Assembly (NCBI GenBank): GCA_963714145.1
Contig: OY970235.1
Location: 8,928,001-8,992,000, forward strand
DNA: 64,000 nt
Direction of reading: 5' to 3'
DNA from: JBBWZH01 sp035544115
GTDB taxonomy: Bacteria > Actinomycetota > Actinomycetes > Mycobacteriales > CADCTP01
Part shown: positions 29,436 to 37,877 of the stretch, piece by piece
How positions within the stretch are numbered: the stretch's first letter is position 1
Layout of the letters: each line of letters begins with the position of its first letter
Translations under genes and position numbers: made by a program
The notes under the pieces: generated by a model
Databases searched by the model: none
Seen by the model: only the letters and a program-made list of their open reading frames with translations
Told to the model about the DNA's origin: nothing

Positions 29436-30518
29436 ATGAGCGCACCGGCCGGAATGGTCGACTGGGATCTCGCGGTCGCGACGGCGACGCGGTTGCTGTC
29501 CGCCGGCCCTGAAGTCAGCCGGAGCGAGGCCGACGCGGCCGTCGGGTCGTTGCGCCAGCTCACCGACGTGGCCGTCGACCACGTGCAGGAGATCACCCGG
29601 CTGGAGGCGACCGGCCCGGTGCCGCCGACCCGGGTGGTCGACCGGCCGGCCTGGGTGCGGGTGAACGCCGACAGCATGGCCACCTTGCTGACCCCCGTGG
29701 TGGCGAAGCTGGAGCAGCGCCGGCCGCACCCGCCGGGCCGGATCGGCCAGGCGATCGGCCCGCGGGCGACCGGATTACAGGCCGGCGGGGTGCTGGCGTT
29801 CATGGCCGGCAAGGTGCTCGGCCAGTTCGAGTTCTTCTCCCGGGAGGGTGGCCAACTGCTGCTGGTCGCGCCGAACGTGGTGGAGGCGGAGCGGAGCCTG
29901 GGCGTCGACCCGCGCGACTTCCGGCTCTGGGTCTGCCTGCACGAGGTCACCCACCGGCTGCAGTTCACCGCGGTCCCGTGGCTGCGCGGGCACCTCGTCG
30001 ATGAGATCAACGCCCTGGTCGACGCCACCGACCTGGATCCGGAGGCGCTGCGCGAGCGGCTGGCCACCGTGGCCCGCGAGCTGGGCCGGGTGGTCCGGGG
30101 CGAGCGGGAGCAGTCCGACGGCATCCTCGGGCTGGTGCAGAGCCCGGCGCAGCGTGAGGTGATCAACCGGCTGACCGCGTTCATGAGCCTGGTCGAGGGG
30201 CACGCCGAGTGGGTGATGAACGCGGTCGGCACCGATGTGGTGCCCACGCTGCCCACCATCCGCGACCGGTTCGGCCGCCGCCGCCAGGGCGCCGGCCCGC
30301 TGGACCGGCTGCTGCGCCGGCTGCTCGGCCTGGACGTCAAGCTGCGCCAGTACGCCGACGGCAGCAAGTTCGTCCGCGCCGTGGTCGATTCGGTCGGCGT
30401 GGACGCATTCAACGCGGTGTGGTCGTCCGCGCAGACGCTGCCGCGCCGGGCCGAGCTCGCCGCGCCGATGGACTGGGTGGAGCGGGTGCACGGCTTCCGT
30501 CCGGCCGCCTCCGCCTGA
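29436..30518 (+). CDS. Zinc-dependent metalloprotease (DUF2342 / F420-associated family)
   Basis: 360 residues from ATG 29436 with GGAG six bases upstream. The zincin motif is in LHEVTHRLQF (HExxH) and a plausible third ligand region in EGHAEWVMN. The family (TIGR03624/TIGR03883-like) lies immediately upstream of tilS in most actinobacteria, but its substrate is unknown; the F420 association is by co-occurrence only. There is no signal peptide, so it is probably cytoplasmic. The 40-codon frame upstream overlaps its start by four bases. Confidence 0.85.
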   Translation: MSAPAGMVDWDLAVATATRLLSAGPEVSRSEADAAVGSLRQLTDVAVDHVQEITRLEATGPVPPTRVVDRPAWVRVNADSMATLLTPVVAKLEQRRPHPPGRIGQAIGPRATGLQAGGVLAFMAGKVLGQFEFFSREGGQLLLVAPNVVEAERSLGVDPRDFRLWVCLHEVTHRLQFTAVPWLRGHLVDEINALVDATDLDPEALRERLATVARELGRVVRGEREQSDGILGLVQSPAQREVINRLTAFMSLVEGHAEWVMNAVGTDVVPTLPTIRDRFGRRRQGAGPLDRLLRRLLGLDVKLRQYADGSKFVRAVVDSVGVDAFNAVWSSAQTLPRRAELAAPMDWVERVHGFRPAASA

Positions 30519-30538
30519 GCCGCGGGGCCGTAACGCGG

Positions 30539-31702
30539 GTGGCTGGTCCGGATCCCGCTGTCGCCGCGGTCCGGGTGGCGGTACGCCGCGCCCTGCGACC
30601 GCTGGCCGTCGCCGCCAGCCGGGTGCTGGTCGCCTGCAGCGGCGGCCCGGACTCGGTGGCGCTGGCCGCCGCTACCGCCGCGGTGGCCCGTGCCCTCGAC
30701 CTGCCGGCCGGCCTGGTCACCGTCGACCACGGGCTGCAGCCCGGTTCGGCCGACCGGGCGACCGCCGTGGCCGACCTGGGCCGCCGGCTGGGCCTGCACC
30801 CGATCCGGGTGATCCGGGTCCGGGTCGGCACCGCCGGCGGGCCGGAGGCGGCCGCCCGCGCGGCCCGCTACGCCGGGCTGGCCGAGGTCGCGGCCGCCAC
30901 CGGCGCCGGGTACGTCCTGCTCGGGCACACCCTGGACGATCAGGCCGAGACCGTGCTGCTCGGGCTCGGCCGCGGCTCCGGCCCGCGCTCGGTGGCCGGG
31001 ATGCGCCCGGTCGACCCGCCGTGGCTGCGGCCGCTGCTCGGGGTCCGCCGCGCGGCCACCGTCGGGGCCTGCCGGGCGGAGGGCCTGGCCACCTGGGCCG
31101 ATCCGCACAACACCGACCCGCGCTACACCCGGGTCCGGCTCCGGCAGGAGGCGCTGCCGCTGCTGGAGGACGTGCTGCGCGGCGGGGTGGCCGAGGCGCT
31201 GGCGCGCACCGCGACCCTGCTGCGCGAGGACCTGGACGCGCTGGACGCCGAGGCGGGCCGGGTGGCGGCCGCGGTCACCCTGCCGCCGGGTGACCTGGTC
31301 ACCGCGCCGCCGGCTGCGCCGTCCCGCGGCCCGACCCCGCCGCCCGGCGTCCCGACCCCGCCGCCGGGCGTCCCGACCCCGCCGCCCGGCGTCCCGACCC
31401 CGCCGGTCGACCCGGCCGCCGGCCCGGCCGCCGAACCGAACGGCAGCCCGGAGCTGCCCGCCGCGCTGGCCGCGGCCGCGCTGGACGCCGCCGCGCTGGC
31501 CGAGCACCCGACCGCGGTCCGGACCCGGGTGCTGCGCGGCTGGCTGGCCGGCATCGGCGTCGGCCCGCTCACCTCCGCGCATCTGGACGCGCTGGACGCG
31601 CTGGTCAGCTCCTGGCATGGGCAGGGTCCGGTTGGGCTACCCGGCGGGTTGGCCGCCTACCGGCGGCATGGCAGGCTGCATCTCGGTCGCCCGGCCGGGT
31701 GA
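30539..31702 (+). CDS. tilS: tRNA(Ile)-lysidine synthetase
   Basis: 387 residues from GTG 30539. The N-type ATP pyrophosphatase motif SGGPDSVAL is near residue 40, with VDHGL and LGHTLDDQAETVLL further on. It ligates lysine to cytidine 34 of tRNA-Ile2(CAU), changing its codon specificity from AUG to AUA. Near residue 265 an insert of PPPGVPT units comes from a 21-bp tandem repeat, between catalytic and C-terminal regions. Its TGA overlaps a GTG that could serve as an alternative hpt start. Confidence 0.93.
   Translation: MAGPDPAVAAVRVAVRRALRPLAVAASRVLVACSGGPDSVALAAATAAVARALDLPAGLVTVDHGLQPGSADRATAVADLGRRLGLHPIRVIRVRVGTAGGPEAAARAARYAGLAEVAAATGAGYVLLGHTLDDQAETVLLGLGRGSGPRSVAGMRPVDPPWLRPLLGVRRAATVGACRAEGLATWADPHNTDPRYTRVRLRQEALPLLEDVLRGGVAEALARTATLLREDLDALDAEAGRVAAAVTLPPGDLVTAPPAAPSRGPTPPPGVPTPPPGVPTPPPGVPTPPVDPAAGPAAEPNGSPELPAALAAAALDAAALAEHPTAVRTRVLRGWLAGIGVGPLTSAHLDALDALVSSWHGQGPVGLPGGLAAYRRHGRLHLGRPAG
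31330..31407. repeat. 21-bp tandem repeat in tilS, 3 full units and a partial
   Basis: CCCGACCCCGCCGCCCGGCGT repeats from 31330, 31351 and 31372, with one variant base in the middle unit and a partial fourth copy at 31393. Read in frame it gives PTPPPGV repeats inside an essential tRNA-modification enzyme. Confidence 0.9.
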
Positions 31703-31776
31703 AGGCTGGCGGCCCGCGGACGACCGCACCCGCCCGCGGTCGCCGATCCACGCCGAGTCGACCGGGAGCGACTGTT

Positions 31777-32319
31777 TTGTACGACGGCGAGATTGACGAG
31801 ATCCTCATCACCGAAGAGGAGATCGCCACCAAGATCGCGGAGCTGGCCGAGCAGATCTCGACCGACTACGCCGACCGTGAACTACTCCTCGTCGGCGTGC
31901 TCAAAGGCGCTGTCATGGTGATGTCTGACCTGGCCAGAGCGCTGTTCCGGCCGGTCACCATGGAGTTCATGGCAGTGTCCTCGTACGGTTCGTCCACCTC
32001 CTCGTCCGGCATCGTGCGGATCCTCAAGGACCTCGACCGGGACATCTCCGGTCAGCACGTGCTGGTGGTGGAGGACATCGTGGACTCCGGGCTGACCCTG
32101 TCCTGGCTGCTGAAGAACCTGTCCACGCGGCAGCCGGCCAGCCTCGAGGTGGCCGCGCTGCTGCGCAAGCCCGACGCGGTGAAAGTGCCGGTCCCGGTCA
32201 AGTACGTCGGCTTCGACATCCCGAACGAGTTCGTCGTCGGGTACGGGCTGGACTACGGCGAGCGGTACCGTGATCTGCCGTACATCGCCCGGTTGAAGCC
32301 GGAGGTGTACACCCGCTGA
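31777..32319 (+). CDS. hpt: Hypoxanthine(-guanine) phosphoribosyltransferase
   Basis: 180 residues from TTG 31777, set by GGGAG about eight bases upstream; a GTG at 31699 overlapping tilS would add 26 atypical residues. The PRPP-binding loop is VLVVEDIVDSGLT; LVGVLKGAVMVMSDLARAL and KYVGFDIPNEFVVGYGLDY are family-typical. It converts hypoxanthine or guanine plus PRPP to IMP or GMP in purine salvage. It lies between tilS and ftsH, the canonical order. Confidence 0.93.
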   Translation: MYDGEIDEILITEEEIATKIAELAEQISTDYADRELLLVGVLKGAVMVMSDLARALFRPVTMEFMAVSSYGSSTSSSGIVRILKDLDRDISGQHVLVVEDIVDSGLTLSWLLKNLSTRQPASLEVAALLRKPDAVKVPVPVKYVGFDIPNEFVVGYGLDYGERYRDLPYIARLKPEVYTR

Positions 32320-32534
32320 CAGCGGGCGCGCCCCTGGATCGGCTGTCCTGGTTCCGTTGCGGAACACCCGTTGCTCCCGGTCCGTTGAGCGCTCGGGGTT
32401 ACCGTCGCCGGTGGCCCTGCGCCGCATCGGTTACCGGTGTACCGTCCTGCTATTGGATGATCGCCGGCGCGGGGTGGCGCCCACCACGCAGAGCAGGAGG
32501 GACGAGGCGCCGGTAGGGCGTTCTCGCAAGCCAT

Positions 32535-34826
32535 ATGGATCGCAGACGCATAGTCCGGTCGCCGTGGTTCTGGATCGTTGCGGCGGCGATCTTCTTCTTC
32601 GCGGCGCAGGGTCTGTTCCGCGGCAATGGTGGGTTCAGCGAGGTCGACACTTCGGTCGCGCTGACCCAGCTCGACAACGGCAACTACAGCAAGGTCGTGC
32701 TCAACGACCGCGAGCAGACCATCGACCTGACCTTGAACAACCCGGTCGGTGGGCACAGCAAGATCACTGCGTCCTACCCGGCCAACTCTTCTGACCGCAT
32801 CTTCAACGAGCTGGTGCAGAAGAAGGACAAGGCCTTCACCACCAAGGTCAGCCGGGACAACATCCTGGTCAGCCTGCTGTTCAGCTTGCTGCCGATCGCG
32901 ATCGTGGTGTTCCTGCTGTTCCTGGTGATGAACCAGGTCCAGGGCGGCGGCAGCCGGGTGATGAACTTCGGCAAGTCCAAGGCCAAGCTGGTCAGCAAGG
33001 ACACTCCGAAGACCACCTTCGCCGACGTCGCCGGCGCGGACGAGGCGATCGAGGAACTCCAGGAGATCAAGGAGTTCCTGGAGAACCCGGCCAAGTTCCA
33101 GGCCATCGGCGCCAAGATCCCCAAGGGCGTGCTGCTGTACGGCCCGCCCGGCACCGGCAAGACGCTGCTGGCCCGCGCGGTCGCCGGCGAGGCCGGCGTC
33201 CCGTTCTACTCGATCTCGGGTTCGGACTTCGTCGAGATGTTCGTCGGTGTCGGCGCGTCCCGGGTGCGCGACCTGTTCGAGCAGGCCAAGGCCAACGCGC
33301 CGGCCATCATCTTCGTGGACGAGATCGACGCCGTCGGGCGGCACCGTGGTGCCGGCCTCGGTGGCGGCCACGACGAGCGCGAGCAGACGCTGAACCAGTT
33401 GCTGGTCGAGATGGACGGCTTCGACGTCAAGGGTGGCGTGATCCTGATCGCGGCCACCAACCGGCCCGACATCCTCGACCCGGCGCTGCTGCGGCCCGGC
33501 CGGTTCGACCGGCAGATCGCGGTCGACCGGCCCGACCTGCTCGGGCGCAAGGCGATCCTGTCCGTGCACTCCAAGGGCAAGCCGCTCGGCCCGGACATCG
33601 ACCTGGGCGTCATCGCCCGGCGCACCCCGGGCTTCACCGGTGCCGACCTGGCCAACGTGATCAACGAGGCGGCGCTGCTGACCGCCCGGCAGAACGGCCG
33701 CTTCATCACCCCGCAGGCGCTGGAAGAGGCGATCGACCGGGTCATCGCCGGCCCCGAGCGCAAGACCCGCGCGATGAGCGACAAGGAGAAGAAGGTCACC
33801 GCGTACCACGAGGGCGGGCACGCGCTCACCGCGTGGGCGCTGCCGAACCTCGACCCGGTGCACAAGGTGACGATCCTGCCGCGCGGCCGCTCGCTCGGGC
33901 ACACCCTGGTGCTGCCCACCGAAGACCGGTACAGCCAGACCCGGTCGGAGATGATCGACCAACTGGTGTACGCGCTGGGCGGCCGGGCCGCCGAGGAGCT
34001 GGTCTTCCACGAGCCCACCACCGGCGCCAGTGACGACATCGACAAGGCCAGCCATCTGGCCCGGTCGATGGTCACCGAGTTCGGGATGAGCGCGAAGCTG
34101 GGCGCGGTGAAGTACGGCCAGAAAGACTCGGAGCCTTTCCTCGGCCGCGACTACGGCCACCAGCGCGACTACTCCGAAGACATCGCGGCCGAGATCGACA
34201 CCGAGGTACGCAGCATGATCGAGGCTGCGCACGACGAGGCCTGGGAGATCCTGGTCGAGCACCGGGACGTGCTCGACGATCTGGTGCTGGAGTTGATGGA
34301 GCGGGAGACGCTCAGCAAGGACGATCTGGCCCGGATCTTCGCTCCGGTGTACAAGCGGCCGTCGCACAACACGTTCACCGGGTTCGGCAAGCGCACCCCG
34401 TCGGACAAGCCGCCGGTGATGACCGCCGCCGAATTGTCCGCGGTCGGCGCGGGTCTCGGCGGGCCGAACGGGTCGCACGGCGGCGCGTCCGCCGCCGCGC
34501 CGGTGCCGGCTGGCCAGGCCGGCCCGCCGATGCCGTCGCCGTACCCGCCGGCGAGCCAGAACTACCCGCAGGCCGCCCCGGCGCCGGAGTACGACCCGGC
34601 GCAGGCCGGGCCGAGCTTCGGCGGCCAGGCCCCGGCCGGTCCCGGGTACGGCCAGGCGCCGCCAGCCGGGTACGGCCAGCAGCCCGGCTACCCACCGCCG
34701 GCCGGCCACCCGCAGCACGGGCAGCCGCAGCACGGGCCGGCCCAGCACGGGAACCCGCAGAACGGTGGCGCCGGCTGGCCGGGCGACCCGTGGCAGCCGC
34801 CGGGTAACGGCGGGGCCCGCGGGTGA
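32535..34826 (+). CDS. ftsH: ATP-dependent zinc metalloprotease FtsH
   Basis: 763 residues from ATG 32535. Two membrane helices (WFWIVAAAIFFFAAQGLF and VSLLFSLLPIAIVVFLLFLVM) flank a ~75-residue extracytoplasmic domain. The AAA+ module has Walker A GPPGTGKT, Walker B FVDEIDAVG and the second region of homology NRPDILDPALLRPGRFDR. The protease has HEGGH and a downstream acidic zinc ligand region. It degrades misfolded membrane proteins and some regulators. The last ~150 residues are Pro/Gly/Gln-rich (QHGQPQHGPAQHG), longer than in E. coli FtsH but usual in actinobacteria. Confidence 0.97.
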   Translation: MDRRRIVRSPWFWIVAAAIFFFAAQGLFRGNGGFSEVDTSVALTQLDNGNYSKVVLNDREQTIDLTLNNPVGGHSKITASYPANSSDRIFNELVQKKDKAFTTKVSRDNILVSLLFSLLPIAIVVFLLFLVMNQVQGGGSRVMNFGKSKAKLVSKDTPKTTFADVAGADEAIEELQEIKEFLENPAKFQAIGAKIPKGVLLYGPPGTGKTLLARAVAGEAGVPFYSISGSDFVEMFVGVGASRVRDLFEQAKANAPAIIFVDEIDAVGRHRGAGLGGGHDEREQTLNQLLVEMDGFDVKGGVILIAATNRPDILDPALLRPGRFDRQIAVDRPDLLGRKAILSVHSKGKPLGPDIDLGVIARRTPGFTGADLANVINEAALLTARQNGRFITPQALEEAIDRVIAGPERKTRAMSDKEKKVTAYHEGGHALTAWALPNLDPVHKVTILPRGRSLGHTLVLPTEDRYSQTRSEMIDQLVYALGGRAAEELVFHEPTTGASDDIDKASHLARSMVTEFGMSAKLGAVKYGQKDSEPFLGRDYGHQRDYSEDIAAEIDTEVRSMIEAAHDEAWEILVEHRDVLDDLVLELMERETLSKDDLARIFAPVYKRPSHNTFTGFGKRTPSDKPPVMTAAELSAVGAGLGGPNGSHGGASAAAPVPAGQAGPPMPSPYPPASQNYPQAAPAPEYDPAQAGPSFGGQAPAGPGYGQAPPAGYGQQPGYPPPAGHPQHGQPQHGPAQHGNPQNGGAGWPGDPWQPPGNGGARG

Positions 34827-35401
34827 CAACGCCGGCCTTCGACTCGGTCCGGGTGGAGGCGGCGATCCGGGAACTGCTCGCCGCCATCGGGGAGAACCCG
34901 GACCGCGAGGGCCTCAAGCGCACTCCGGAGCGGGTCGCCCGCTCGCTCGCCGAGCAGTTCGCCGGCCTGTACGTGGACCCCGGCGAGGTGCTGGAGACCA
35001 GCTTCGACGAGGGCCACGAAGAGATCGTGCTGGTCAAGAACATCGAGATGTACAGCGTCTGCGAGCACCATCTGGTCCCGTTCCACGGTGAGGCGCACGT
35101 CGGCTACATCCCGAACGAGGACGGTCGCATCACCGGGCTGTCCAAACTGGCCCGGCTGGTCGAGTTGTACGCTCGCCGGCCGCAGGTCCAGGAGCGGTTG
35201 ACCAGCCAGATCGCGGACACCCTGGTGGCGCGGCTGGAGCCGCGCGGGGTGATCGTGGTGGTCGAGGCCGAGCACCTGTGCATGTCGATGCGCGGCGTCC
35301 GCAAGCCGGGTGCCCGCACCGTGACGTCGGCCGTCCGCGGCATGTTCTCGACCAGTGCCTCGACGCGGGCGGAGGCGATGAGCCTCATCCTCGGCCGATG
35401 A
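34823..35401 (+). CDS. folE: GTP cyclohydrolase I
   Basis: 192 residues from GTG 34823, overlapping the ftsH stop (GTGA). Signatures: IGENPDREGLKRTPERVARS, zinc ligands in SVCEHHLVPFHG, and HLCMSMRGVRKPG. It converts GTP to 7,8-dihydroneopterin triphosphate, the first step of folate synthesis. Its stop overlaps the next gene (ATGA). Confidence 0.97.
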   Translation: MTTPAFDSVRVEAAIRELLAAIGENPDREGLKRTPERVARSLAEQFAGLYVDPGEVLETSFDEGHEEIVLVKNIEMYSVCEHHLVPFHGEAHVGYIPNEDGRITGLSKLARLVELYARRPQVQERLTSQIADTLVARLEPRGVIVVVEAEHLCMSMRGVRKPGARTVTSAVRGMFSTSASTRAEAMSLILGR

Positions 35402-36678
35402 CCGGGAGCACGCCGAACCCGCCCGCCGGGCCGCGGCCGGCCCGGCGCGGCCCGCTCGGGCTGGCCGACCCGGGCCGGTGCGTGGTGATGGGCGTACTGA
35501 ACGTCACGCCCGATTCCTTCTCCGACGGTGGCCGCTACACCGACCTGGCCGCCGCGGTCGAGCACGGGCTGGCCATCCGGGCCGCCGGCGCCGACCTGGT
35601 GGACGTCGGTGGTGAATCCACCCGTCCCGGCGCCGACCGGGTGGACGCGGCGCAGGAGGCGGCCCGGGTGCTGCCGGCGATCCGCGAGCTGACCGGCGCC
35701 GGCGTGCCGGTCAGCGTGGACACCACCCGGGCCAGCGTGGCCGCGGCCGCGATCGAGGCCGGCGCGGTGGTGGTGAACGACGTCAGCGGCGGGCTGGCCG
35801 ACCCGGACATGGCCAAGGTGCTGGCCGCGGCGGAGCTGCCCTGGGTGCTGATGCACTGGCGCGGGCACAGCCGGGACATGCAGCGGCTGGCCAGCTACCG
35901 GGACGTGGTCACCGAGGTGGTGGCCGAGCTGTCGGCCCGGGTGGACGCCGCGGTCAGCGCCGGCGTCGACCCGCGCCGGCTGGTGCTCGACCCGGGGCTC
36001 GGGTTCGCCAAGACCGCCGAGCACAACTGGGCGCTGCTGGCCCGGCTGGACGAGCTGCACGCGCTCGGCCTGCCGGTGCTGCTGGCCGCCTCCCGCAAGT
36101 CGTTCCTGGGTCGCCTGCTGGCCGGGCCGGACGGCACGCCGCGCCCGGTCGACCAGCGCGAGGACGCGACGGTCGCGACCACGGTGCTGGCCGCGCTGGC
36201 CGGTGTCTGGGGCGTCCGGGTGCACGAGGTGCGGCCCAACCTGGACGCGCTGCGGGTGGTCCAGGCCTACACCCGGGCCACCGCCGGCCCGGCGGGCCAA
36301 CCGGCCGGCAGCGGCGACCGCGACCGGGTGACGCTGACCGGCCTGCGGGTGACCGGCCGGCACGGGGTCTTCGCGCACGAGCGGCTGGCCGGCCAGGAGT
36401 TCGTGATCGACGCGACGCTCGAGCTGGACACCGGCCCGGCCGCCCGCTCCGACGACCTCGCCGACACCGTCGACTACGGCACGCTGGCGCAGCGGCTGGC
36501 CGCCGTGGTGGCCGGCGAGCCGGTCAACCTGATCGAGACGCTGGCCGGCCGGCTGGTCGACGTCTGCCTGCGCGACCCGCGGGTACTGGCCGCCGAGGTC
36601 ACCGTGCACAAGCCGGCGGCCCCGATCCCGCTCACTTTCGGCGATGTCGCGGTCACCGTCCGGCGGGCCAGGGCATGA
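35398..36678 (+). CDS. folP: Fused dihydropteroate synthase - dihydroneopterin aldolase
   Basis: One uninterrupted frame of 426 residues from ATG 35398. Residues ~20-300 are dihydropteroate synthase: MGVLNVTPDSFSDGG, DVGGESTRPGA, VNDVSGG, DPGLGFAKT and AASRKSFLG. After a short linker (TAGPAGQPAGSGDR) residues ~310-426 are dihydroneopterin aldolase: LTGLRVTGRHGVFAHER, DTVDYGTLA and LIETLAGRLVD. No stop codon or ribosome-binding site separates the two; an in-frame GTG at the junction lacks a Shine-Dalgarno. The enzymes catalyse folate steps that flank the FolK reaction, and folK follows directly. Confidence 0.92.
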   Translation: MTGSTPNPPAGPRPARRGPLGLADPGRCVVMGVLNVTPDSFSDGGRYTDLAAAVEHGLAIRAAGADLVDVGGESTRPGADRVDAAQEAARVLPAIRELTGAGVPVSVDTTRASVAAAAIEAGAVVVNDVSGGLADPDMAKVLAAAELPWVLMHWRGHSRDMQRLASYRDVVTEVVAELSARVDAAVSAGVDPRRLVLDPGLGFAKTAEHNWALLARLDELHALGLPVLLAASRKSFLGRLLAGPDGTPRPVDQREDATVATTVLAALAGVWGVRVHEVRPNLDALRVVQAYTRATAGPAGQPAGSGDRDRVTLTGLRVTGRHGVFAHERLAGQEFVIDATLELDTGPAARSDDLADTVDYGTLAQRLAAVVAGEPVNLIETLAGRLVDVCLRDPRVLAAEVTVHKPAAPIPLTFGDVAVTVRRARA

Positions 36679-37205
36679 CGGCCGTCCTGTCGATCGGCTC
36701 CAACCTGGGCGACCGGCTGGCCCACCTGCAGGCCGCCGTGGACGGGCTGGGGCCGGCGGTGGTCGCGGTCTCGCCGGTCTACCGGACCGCGCCCTGGGGC
36801 GGCGTCGAGCAGGACGACTTCCTCAACGCGATCGTGCTGGTGGACGATCCGGACGCGGCGCCAGCCGAGTGGCTGGCCCGGGCCCGGGCGGCGGAGCACG
36901 CCGCCGGCCGGGTCCGCACGGTCCGCTGGGGGCCGCGCACGCTGGACGTGGACATCGTCACGATCGACGGGGTCCGCTCCGACGACCCGGAACTGACGTT
37001 GCCGCACCCGCGGGCAGCCGAGCGCGGGTTCGTCCTGCTGCCCTGGCTGGACCTGCAGCCGGGCGCCACGCTGCCCGGGCACGGCCCGATCCGGTCGCTG
37101 ATCGACCGGCTGCCGGCCGCCGAGCGGGCCGGCGTCCACCGCACCGACCACACCCTGCGGCTGCCCACCCCGCCGGCCGCGGCTCAGCCGACCGAGCCGG
37201 CATGA
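36675..37205 (+). CDS. folK: 6-hydroxymethyl-7,8-dihydropterin pyrophosphokinase
   Basis: 176 residues from ATG 36675, overlapping the previous stop. HPPK signatures: LSIGSNLGDR, SPVYRTAPWGG, DDFLNAIV, and RWGPRTLDVDIV with LPHPRAAERGFVLLP. It transfers pyrophosphate from ATP to the pterin, giving the substrate of FolP. Its stop overlaps the DUF3180 start (ATGA). Confidence 0.96.
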   Translation: MTAVLSIGSNLGDRLAHLQAAVDGLGPAVVAVSPVYRTAPWGGVEQDDFLNAIVLVDDPDAAPAEWLARARAAEHAAGRVRTVRWGPRTLDVDIVTIDGVRSDDPELTLPHPRAAERGFVLLPWLDLQPGATLPGHGPIRSLIDRLPAAERAGVHRTDHTLRLPTPPAAAQPTEPA

Positions 37206-37708
37206 CCGAGCCGCGCGGTTCCGTCAACCCGACCAGGGTGCGCGACCTGCTGGCCATCGCGGTGATCGCCGCCGGCCTGGGCTGGCTGGCGGTCCGCGGC
37301 TGGTACGGCGACCTGCCCCGGCTGCGCTGGTTCGTGCCGCTCTCGCTGGCCCTGCTCGCGTTCGCGGAGGCGGTCACCGGCACCCAGTTGCGGGCCCGGA
37401 TCCGGCGCCGGCCGGGCACGGTGCCGGTGCCGCCGCTGGCCGCGGCGCGGGCTTTGGCCCTGGCCAAAGCCTCCGCGATTGTCGGCGCGGCGATGACCGG
37501 GCTGTGGGCGGGGCTGCTGATTTACACGGTCCCGAAGCTCGACTACCTCGCGGTGGCGGGAAATGACACCCGAACGGGGGTAATCGGAGTCAGTGCCGCG
37601 GTGGCCCTGGTTGGCGCAGCGTTGTGGCTGGAGTTCTGCTGCCGTACACCCAAGCCCCCCGATGAGCGCACCGAGAGGGCGCCGAACGGCCTAAGACCGC
37701 CTGGATAG
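37202..37708 (+). CDS. DUF3180 membrane protein
   Basis: 168 residues from ATG 37202. Four predicted helices: LLAIAVIAAGLGWLAVRG, WFVPLSLALLAFAEAV, ALAKASAIVGAAMTGLWAGLLI and GVIGVSAAVALVGAALWLEF. The family is found almost only in actinobacteria directly after folK; its function is unknown. The KAS.GA.M.G.W.G segment in the third helix is the most conserved part. It ends the folate operon. Confidence 0.85.
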   Translation: MTEPRGSVNPTRVRDLLAIAVIAAGLGWLAVRGWYGDLPRLRWFVPLSLALLAFAEAVTGTQLRARIRRRPGTVPVPPLAAARALALAKASAIVGAAMTGLWAGLLIYTVPKLDYLAVAGNDTRTGVIGVSAAVALVGAALWLEFCCRTPKPPDERTERAPNGLRPPG

Positions 37709-37877
37709 CATTTTCGTCATATGCCAGGTGGCGACGTGAGCATTCCGGACCGTTAGTCTGGCGCAACCGTCTCCGTGTCCCCGGACGTTCGCGCCAGAGC
37801 GCCAGCCGACGGCGGCACGGCGGGGCCGTTGCGTCGGCAGGCTGCCAGAGCACTTCCGATGGAGGTGACAGGTTCGG

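Noticed and set aside
36328..36678. Separate folB gene starting at the internal GTG
   Set aside because: There is no ribosome-binding site or stop codon before it; the fusion reading is simpler.
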